Shown here one piece after another: positions 58,905 through 64,000 of a stretch of DNA of 64,000 nt. A program made the translations under genes and the position numbers. The DNA comes from Defluviicoccus sp. (lineage in GTDB: Bacteria > Pseudomonadota > Alphaproteobacteria > Rhodospirillales > Defluviicoccaceae), in the NCBI GenBank assembly GCA_029624735.1, contig JARSSM010000019.1, forward strand, positions 186,001 to 250,000, written 5' to 3'. Position 1 is the first letter of the stretch. Every line of letters begins with the position of its first letter. Under the pieces are notes generated by a model, which did not search any database, was not told where the DNA came from, and saw nothing but the letters and a program-made list of their open reading frames with translations.

Positions 58905-59432
58905 ATGCGGTATGCGCTCGACGGCATCGGCGTCGAAACCGAGGGTGAGGACTATTGGATCGCACCGACCGCGGTGGTCATCGGCCGGGTGATCCTGAAG
59001 AAGGGCGCTTCCATCTGGTGGAACGCCGTCCTGCGCGGCGACAACGAGCCGATCACCATCGGTGAGAACACCAACATCCAGGACGGCAGCGTGCTGCATA
59101 CCGACATGGGCTTCCCGCTCACCGTCGGCCGCAACGTGACGGTGGGCCATCTCGTCATGCTGCACGGTTGCACGATTGGTGATGGCAGCCTGATCGGGAT
59201 CGGCAGCGTGGTCCTGAACGGCGTGCGCATCGGCCGCAACTGCCTGATCGGCGCCAAGGCCTTCGTGCCCGAGGGTCGGGAGATCCCCGACAACTCCCTC
59301 GTGATGGGTGCGCCGGCAAAGATCATCCGCACGCTCGATCCCGAGCAGATCAAGCGCATGCACTACGGCGCCGAGCACTATCAGGAGAACTGGCAGCGCT
59401 ACCGCAAGGGGGTGAAGCGGGAGGACGCGTAA
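58905..59432 (+). CDS. Gamma-carbonic anhydrase family protein
   Basis: The 175-residue left-handed beta-helix protein carries hexapeptide repeats ([36 protein letters not shown]) and the three metal histidines in VLHTD and [10 protein letters not shown]. The family includes gamma-carbonic anhydrases and YrdA-type proteins; actual activity varies. The C-terminal [18 protein letters not shown] is typical of alphaproteobacterial members. ATG 58905 is the family start. It is divergent from the Alg44-like gene. Confidence 0.92.
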   Translation: MRYALDGIGVETEGEDYWIAPTAVVIGRVILKKGASIWWNAVLRGDNEPITIGENTNIQDGSVLHTDMGFPLTVGRNVTVGHLVMLHGCTIGDGSLIGIGSVVLNGVRIGRNCLIGAKAFVPEGREIPDNSLVMGAPAKIIRTLDPEQIKRMHYGAEHYQENWQRYRKGVKREDA

Positions 59433-59602
59433 GGGAGAGCGTGGCCGGCACCGGCGCTTACGAAAGCGCGGATCGCCACGACATCGCCACTACGCGGATT
59501 CCCCCGCGCGCCCCGCGACGTCGTACACCCGGGGGCGCGCCGCACCGCGCGGGCCGCTGCCGTTCCCAACCGCCCGTCAGGCTATTCCGCCCTTCAGCCG
59601 GA

Positions 59603-60607
59603 TTAAAACGTGACGCTGTCGCCGTTACCGAGGAAGGCGTGGCTGCCCTTGGCCTGCGCCGAACGCTTCGGATAGCTGAGGTAGGCGTCCGTCCCCTTTA
59701 TGATCGGCACGCCATGGGTTGCAGCCTTTTCCGCCCACATCCACCCTGTACAGTGGTTGCAGCCCATCTTCGTCATCCCGAGCGCGTTGATGTCGTCGAT
59801 GATGGTATCGAATTCCGGCTTCCAGGTGTCAAAGATGCTCAAGTGCAGCCCGCCGTAGCAGCCATAGAGGCCGGGCGCGGCCAAGCGCTCCTTGGCGAAG
59901 CCCAACAGGCTCATGATGCCGGGATGGCCGCAGCCGGTGACGGTGACGATGCCCTTATCGGCAACGTTCACATAGATGACGTTTTCGCCCCTTACCTGCA
60001 GCAGCATCGACGCATCGAACGTGTGCAGCGCCACTCCCGGCAGCAGGCGGTAGAGGCCGCTGCCGACCTCGCCGCCCGGTTCGGTGAGCACCAGTTCGCC
60101 TTCGTGCGCGACGGAGTTGCCGCATATGGGCACCCGCCGCCCCTGGCGGTCCTCGACCTCAACCGTCGCCTTGTCCCGTAGCAGCGCCTGGTCCTCGGTG
60201 CGCCACGTAGCGGGCGCATAGATCTTAAGGCGCGGGCTATGCTTGAGCGTCGATTCGATGCCCCAGAAGTGGTCGAGGTGCCAGTGGGAGAGCACCATGC
60301 AATCGATCTCGCCTCGCTCCAGCATCCGATCGACGCCGTGGCGGGCGAAGACGTAGTCCATCCAAGCCGTGTTCCAGCCGGTGTCGAGCAGGATTCGGCG
60401 CTCATCCCCGTCGGCCAGCGTGAGCGTCAGCAACGCCGCGTAGCCGCCGGCATTTTCGGCGTCCCAGGCAATGCGGTACTGCGTCTGCTCAGCACCGCCA
60501 TAATCAGCCATGTTCCGCTTGAAGTGGGCGTCGTCGAACCAGCCGGTCTCGGTGAGGACGTCGATCTTGAGGCTGCGGACGGCGCCGATATCGACCCGTT
60601 CGGTCAT
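59603..60607 (-). CDS. Metallo-beta-lactamase fold hydrolase
   Basis: The 334-residue protein has the MBL metal motif SHWHLDHFWG and further ligands around GCGHPGIMS and CNHCTGW. It resembles the MBL group that includes dihydropterin/ribofuranosyl-aminobenzene phosphate synthases and relatives, and the substrate is unknown. It lies ten bases downstream of the NifX-like gene, starts at ATG 60607 after AAGGGGAG, and should be co-transcribed. There is no signal peptide. The extra cysteines in GMTKMGCNHCTGW may add a metal site. Confidence 0.82.
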   Translation of the reverse strand: MTERVDIGAVRSLKIDVLTETGWFDDAHFKRNMADYGGAEQTQYRIAWDAENAGGYAALLTLTLADGDERRILLDTGWNTAWMDYVFARHGVDRMLERGEIDCMVLSHWHLDHFWGIESTLKHSPRLKIYAPATWRTEDQALLRDKATVEVEDRQGRRVPICGNSVAHEGELVLTEPGGEVGSGLYRLLPGVALHTFDASMLLQVRGENVIYVNVADKGIVTVTGCGHPGIMSLLGFAKERLAAPGLYGCYGGLHLSIFDTWKPEFDTIIDDINALGMTKMGCNHCTGWMWAEKAATHGVPIIKGTDAYLSYPKRSAQAKGSHAFLGNGDSVTF

Positions 60608-60617
60608 GGAACTCCCC

Positions 60618-61097
60618 TTACGCACCCTCCTCATGGTGGCAGCAGCAGCCGCCATGGGCGTGACCCTCGGCGTGGCCGTGGCCTTGACCATGGGCGTGGC
60701 CGTGACCGTGACCGTGACCATGCGCGTGGGCGTGCTGGTGTTGGTGATGGTGGCTCTCGTCACAACTTGGCCCGGCCGGAGCGAGCTTACCGGCGAGGTA
60801 ATCCTTGACCGCCTCGAGCGGGTCGGTCTTGTCGGTTCGCACCGCTACGATCCCGCGGCTCGCCATGCGCTGGCCGAAGCCCTCGCCGAACGAGCCTGCG
60901 ATCAGAACATCGACGGCATCAAGCGGATGCGCGCCTGTGCCGTGCCAGTCGTGCATGGCGAGTTCCTTGGCGAGGTCAAGACGATCGACCTCCTTCGGCT
61001 CGGTGCCCTCCTCGACTTCGAACACCAAGAACCGCCGCGCCCGCCCCGCGTGCGGGGTGACGGTGCGAAAGTTCTGGCTGGTGACTGCAAATTTCAC
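60618..61097 (-). CDS. NifX/NifB C-terminal-like (dinitrogenase cofactor-binding) protein with His-rich tail
   Basis: The 159-residue protein begins MKFAVTSQNFRTVTPHAGRA and has DVLIAGSFGEGFGQRMASRG, the NifX/NafY-type fold that binds iron-sulfur or metal cofactors. From about residue 112 it carries a tail with more than 20 histidines (HAHAHGHGHGHGHAHGQGHG) and a CCC cluster, probably binding Ni, Zn or Cu. No nif genes are near, so it is not likely a nitrogenase factor. The start is GTG 61097 with AAGGAG 12 nt upstream. It forms an operon with the MBL gene and the small protein gene. Confidence 0.82.
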   Translation of the reverse strand: MKFAVTSQNFRTVTPHAGRARRFLVFEVEEGTEPKEVDRLDLAKELAMHDWHGTGAHPLDAVDVLIAGSFGEGFGQRMASRGIVAVRTDKTDPLEAVKDYLAGKLAPAGPSCDESHHHQHQHAHAHGHGHGHGHAHGQGHGHAEGHAHGGCCCHHEEGA

Positions 61098-61247
61098 GTC
61101 TCGTTTCTCCTTCTCCTCATGGAGGGATGTTACCCCATGGCCGGCACGAACCTGAAGGGCGGTCAAAAGGAAGGGGGCGGTGCGCAACGAGGCTGTCTTC
61201 TCCCCGCACCCGCCCCCTTCGCGGCTCCGCGCCCCCGACGGGCCGCC

Positions 61248-61625
61248 TTACGCCAGCCTGAACTCGGTAATCGTCTCGTCGACCTGCCGACGCAACACGT
61301 CCAGGAACTGCGCCGGGTCAGCGAACGGGTCATGCTCGAAGCCGATCGTCCGCAACAAGTCCTCCTTGGCCTCGCGGTAGCGGCTCTCCGCTGCCCCCAT
61401 GCGGGCATCTTCAAGGGTGACGAGTTCCTGCTCTTCTTGGTACAGGGCGCACAAACCCGCATGATCAGCCGGCAGCGCCTTCAGACCGCCGGCGAGATCG
61501 AACAGCGCCTGCTGGCTATCGACGATACGCGGATCATTGCGGTCGAGAACCGCTTTCTCCGCCCGCCATTCCGCTGCCACCTCGACTTCGTTGATCAACG
61601 CGTTCTTCCATGCCTCGAACTGCAT
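61248..61625 (-). CDS. Conserved-looking small acidic protein, unknown function
   Basis: A 125-residue, mostly helical protein rich in Glu, Ala and Leu (WKNALINEVEVAAEWRAEKA; LCALYQEEQELVTLEDARMG). No cysteine, signal peptide or membrane segment is present. I do not recognise its family. ATG 61625 is preceded by GAAGGAGGA, a strong ribosome binding site. It is the first gene of the probable operon with the NifX-like and MBL genes, with a 150-nt gap to the second gene, and is divergent from the Rrf2 regulator gene. Confidence 0.6.
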   Translation of the reverse strand: MQFEAWKNALINEVEVAAEWRAEKAVLDRNDPRIVDSQQALFDLAGGLKALPADHAGLCALYQEEQELVTLEDARMGAAESRYREAKEDLLRTIGFEHDPFADPAQFLDVLRRQVDETITEFRLA

Positions 61626-61712
61626 CGCGCGGTCCTCCTTCTCCTCAAAGACCGACCCTCTCGGCGGCTGGCACGCAACACGGTATCCGGCCGCGGCGAA
61701 AGCAAGCATCTT

Positions 61713-61745
61713 GGATACCTGTATATTAACTGCTATACCATGTAC
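61713..61745. promoter_or_regulatory. Candidate operator/promoter region between the divergent small-protein and Rrf2 genes
   Basis: An AT-rich stretch contains GTATA (61721-61725) and TATAC (61734-61738) as a dyad, flanked by GCATCTTGGATACC and CATGTACC. It lies between divergent genes, as expected for an autoregulatory Rrf2 site. The arms are short, so this is a candidate only. Confidence 0.35.
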
Positions 61746-61774
61746 CTTATTTTTGCAAGCCCGGAGTTAACGCC

Positions 61775-62296
61775 TTGCGTTTGACCCAGTTCTCCAACTT
61801 CGCCATCCGCGTCCTGATGTACGCCGCGCTGAAAGGGTCGACGCCGAGCGCCGTGCCGGAGATGGCGCGCGCCTATGGCATCTCCTACGATCATCTGAAA
61901 AAGGTGGCGGCGGAGCTGTGCCGGCTCGGCTATCTCGAGACCGTGCGCGGACGAGCCGGTGGCGTTCGCTTGGCCAAGCCGCCGGCGGCGATCGGCATTG
62001 GCGAAGTCATTCGCCTGACTGAGGGGGCCGGCAATCTGGTCGAGTGCTTCGATGCTTCGACCAACCGCTGCCCGCTGCCGGCCGTTTGCCAGTTGCGCCG
62101 CGCCCTGCAGGAAGCACTCTCAGCGTTCTTTGCCGTCCTCGACCGCTATACTCTTGCCGATTTCGTCGGCGCACCGGACGCCCTGGCGCCGCTTCTGGGC
62201 CTCGATCGTCATGGCGAGCTTGCAACCACCTTGGAGAAAGGCCGGCACGAAAAAACTGCGGGGGGCGACGAATGCGCCGCCCCCCGCCTGGCCTGA
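61775..62296 (+). CDS. Rrf2-family iron-sulfur regulator (NsrR/RirA type)
   Basis: The 173-residue regulator has an N-terminal winged helix (MRLTQFSNFAIRVLMYAAL; YDHLKKVAAELCRLGYLETV) and cysteines in CFDASTNRCPLPAVC (CX7CX5C), to ligate an iron-sulfur cluster. LDRYTLADFV is common in NsrR (NO sensor), while the Cys spacing matches RirA (iron sensor). It probably controls the divergent operon and itself. The start appears to be TTG 61775; no upstream ATG in frame precedes the conserved N-terminus. The tail after about residue 150 is not conserved. Confidence 0.85.
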   Translation: MRLTQFSNFAIRVLMYAALKGSTPSAVPEMARAYGISYDHLKKVAAELCRLGYLETVRGRAGGVRLAKPPAAIGIGEVIRLTEGAGNLVECFDASTNRCPLPAVCQLRRALQEALSAFFAVLDRYTLADFVGAPDALAPLLGLDRHGELATTLEKGRHEKTAGGDECAAPRLA

Positions 62297-62372
62297 GCGC
62301 CGGACCCCGTGTGACGGCGCTCAGACTGAGCCTTGGCTCATAGGAATTGCGCGCGAGCCGTGGTGCCGGGTC

Positions 62373-63350
62373 TCAAAATCCCTTCAAGGTATCGAGGATC
62401 TTGACCACCGCCGGGCCGCCCAGGACAACGAACAGCGTCGGCAGGATGAACAGCATCATCGGCACGGTCAGCACCGCCGGCAGCCGGGCCGCTTTCTCCT
62501 CCGCCTTCAGCATGCGCTCGTTGCGGAACTCCGCCGACAGCACGCGTAAGGAATTGGCGAGCGGCGTGCCGTACTTCTCCGTCTGCATCAGGGTCGTGAC
62601 GACACCGCGCATGGAGCCGAGCGGACAGCGGCGGGTGAGGTTTTCCAAAGCCTTGCGCCGTTCCGGCAGGAAGCCGAGCTCGACCGCGGTCAAACCGAAC
62701 TCATCGGCGAGCGGCGGGCAGGCCAATTCCATCTCGGCCGCGACCCTTGTCATCGCCGCATCGAGCGACAAGCCTGCCTCGGCACAAATGACGAGCAGGT
62801 CGAGTGCGTCCGGCATGCCCTTCTGGATCAGCTGCTGGCGCTTCTTGGCAGCGTTGCTCACGAACACATCCGGCGCATAGGCGCCAATCACGGCGGCTGC
62901 GATCGGCGCCAGCGTCTGTAAGCGCTCCTCCAGATTGCCGATGCCCATCAGATTGAAGGCAACGAACGCGCCGGCGCCGAACACGAACGGCAGGCTGATC
63001 TTGAGGAAGGCAAACGTGATCAGCGCCTCGCGCGAGCGCCAGCCGGCGCGGGCCAGCGCGTCGATAAACCGGCCGGCCGCTTCCGAGCGCAACAGGTTCA
63101 AGCGCTTGGTGACGTCCTTCATCGCCGCCATGACGGTCTCGCGCCGCATCGCATGGCCGCGCTGGACGTGCAGGCCCGAGCGCAGCTCCTCGCGCCGGCG
63201 CTTGAGCCGGACCGCGCGCGAGCTCACCGGCATATTGGGCAGCAGCGCATTCCAGATCATGATGACGCAGGCGAACGCGGTCACGGCGGCGATCAGGCTG
63301 ATGCCTGCCTCGCCATTGGCACCCGCCGGCAAGAGCTCGCTCACGTTCAT
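62373..63350 (-). CDS. tadC: Tad pilus assembly membrane protein TadC
   Basis: A 325-residue type II secretion F-family protein with three or more transmembrane helices (FACVIMIWNALLP; LPFVFGAGAFVAFNLMG; PAVLTVPMMLFILPTLFVVL) and the motif KGMPDALDLLVICAEAGLSL. With TadB it forms the inner-membrane platform for Flp pili. ATG 63350 overlaps the TadB stop by four bases. It is the last Tad gene visible in this direction. Confidence 0.93.
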   Translation of the reverse strand: MNVSELLPAGANGEAGISLIAAVTAFACVIMIWNALLPNMPVSSRAVRLKRRREELRSGLHVQRGHAMRRETVMAAMKDVTKRLNLLRSEAAGRFIDALARAGWRSREALITFAFLKISLPFVFGAGAFVAFNLMGIGNLEERLQTLAPIAAAVIGAYAPDVFVSNAAKKRQQLIQKGMPDALDLLVICAEAGLSLDAAMTRVAAEMELACPPLADEFGLTAVELGFLPERRKALENLTRRCPLGSMRGVVTTLMQTEKYGTPLANSLRVLSAEFRNERMLKAEEKAARLPAVLTVPMMLFILPTLFVVLGGPAVVKILDTLKGF

Positions 63351-64000
63351 ATCTCGAACCTCACCATCTTGGCCATGATGGCAAAGCCCATGCACAGCAC
63401 CACGGCTGCGACCCCCAGCATCACCTGTCCGCGCGGATCGGTGTAGAGGACAGCGGCATACTTCGGGTTCAGCATCTGGATCAGGCCGAACATCAAGAAC
63501 GGCAACGCGCCCAGGATGTACGCGCTCGCCCGCGCCTCCGAGGACAGGGCCTTGATCTTGAGGCGGATCTGCTTGCGCTTGCGCAAGATGTCGGAAAGAT
63601 TAGCGAGTGTTTCCGCCAGGTTGCCGCCGGTCTCGCGCTGGATCGACAGGCTGATGACGAAAAAGTTGAATTCCGGCGTCTTCAACCGCTTCGCCGTTTC
63701 CCACATCACCTCGTCGAGGCTACGGCCGATGCGCACGTTGTCAGTGATGCGGCGGAACTCCGGGCCCAGCGGCGCCGGCATTTCCCGCCCGGCAGCAGCG
63801 ATCGACTCCGTCACAGGCAGGCCCGACTTGAGCCCGCGGACCAGGAGGTCCATGGCATCCGGCAACAGCGCCATGAACTTGGTGCGCCGCCGCTTGGCGA
63901 GGAACCCGACCATCATGTGCGGCAGGCCGATGCCGATCGCCAAACCGGCAAACACAGCCGCGAGTGCCGGCAGATGCGCCATCAGCCACAAGAGGCCGCC
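63347..64000 (-). CDS. tadB: Tad pilus assembly membrane protein TadB, C-terminal part (cut by window edge)
   Basis: The frame stays open to the right edge, so the N-terminus lies beyond 64000. About 217 residues are visible: LLPDAMDLLVRGLKSGLPVT (F-family motif), SIQRETGGNLAETLANLSDI and transmembrane segments ASAYILGALPFLMFGLIQML and VMLGVAAVVLCMGFAIMAK. It pairs with tadC by ATGA overlap, the usual tadBC order. More Tad genes (tadA, cpa) are expected outside the window. Confidence 0.92.
   Translation of the reverse strand, partial: GGLLWLMAHLPALAAVFAGLAIGIGLPHMMVGFLAKRRRTKFMALLPDAMDLLVRGLKSGLPVTESIAAAGREMPAPLGPEFRRITDNVRIGRSLDEVMWETAKRLKTPEFNFFVISLSIQRETGGNLAETLANLSDILRKRKQIRLKIKALSSEARASAYILGALPFLMFGLIQMLNPKYAAVLYTDPRGQVMLGVAAVVLCMGFAIMAKMVRFEI

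Noticed and set aside
60618..61097. Nitrogen fixation locus
   Set aside because: Only a NifX-like fold is present; no nifHDK, nifB, nifEN or related genes lie nearby.

Overview
The window is high-GC DNA from an alphaproteobacterium, most like a Rhodospirillales-type aerobe (inference). The evidence is an ALA synthase (C4 haem route), an alpha-type RpoH, a COQ9-type gene divergent from rpsU, hopanoid (hpn) genes, a bacterial-type sdhCDAB plus mdh-sucCD-sucAB-lpd TCA block, and Tad pilus genes. One tRNA (Pro, anticodon CGG) is present. There is no rRNA, CRISPR array or recognisable transposase.

Layout. 1-5.3 kb holds hopanoid and isoprenoid genes: the hpnG 3' end, an ispH-hpnH operon, and hpnM, with a ROK kinase, hisI and rpmF between them. 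5.4-9.8 kb holds rpoH with a good sigma-70-like promoter, an S49 peptidase, a TrmN6-like methyltransferase, a long-chain polyprenyl diphosphate synthase and tRNA-Pro. 10-19.6 kb holds envelope genes (FkbM methyltransferase, O-antigen ligase-like protein), an OmpR/EnvZ-like two-component pair divergent from an EF-hand protein, a tandem UspA, hemA, def-COQ9 and rpsU. 19.6-20.8 kb is a long non-coding gap with a minus-strand terminator-like hairpin and an AT-rich cluster of DnaA-box-like sequences.

20.8-35.6 kb is the TCA region: sdhCDAB ending in a strong terminator, a fatty acid hydroxylase/sterol desaturase homologue, zapE, then mdh, sucC, sucD, sucA, sucB and lpd in one direction. 35.6-41.4 kb is accessory: an orphan TAXI solute-binding protein and an arsenic operon (arsR-arsC-acr3-MFS) split by a Fic-family gene. 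The Fic insert is flanked by a ~187-bp direct repeat of the acr3 3' end.

41.5-64 kb holds Dps, a glycosyltransferase, a GDP-mannose dehydrogenase (algD-like), a CBS protein with an ArsB/NhaD-type permease, a lipoprotein, a glycine-rich DUF533 protein, a host-attachment family protein and guaB. These are followed by a large globin-coupled chemoreceptor with a PilZ domain, an RTX protein, an Alg44/Alg8-like exopolysaccharide synthase pair, a gamma-carbonic anhydrase, an operon of unknown role (small acidic protein, His-rich NifX-like protein, metallo-beta-lactamase fold) divergent from an NsrR/RirA-like regulator, and tadB-tadC at the right edge.

The most interesting items are the Fic insertion with its acr3 duplication, the regulator-linked NifX-like/MBL operon, the possible c-di-GMP-controlled alginate-like polymer module, the globin-MCP-PilZ receptor, and the DnaA-box cluster in the rpsU-sdhC gap.
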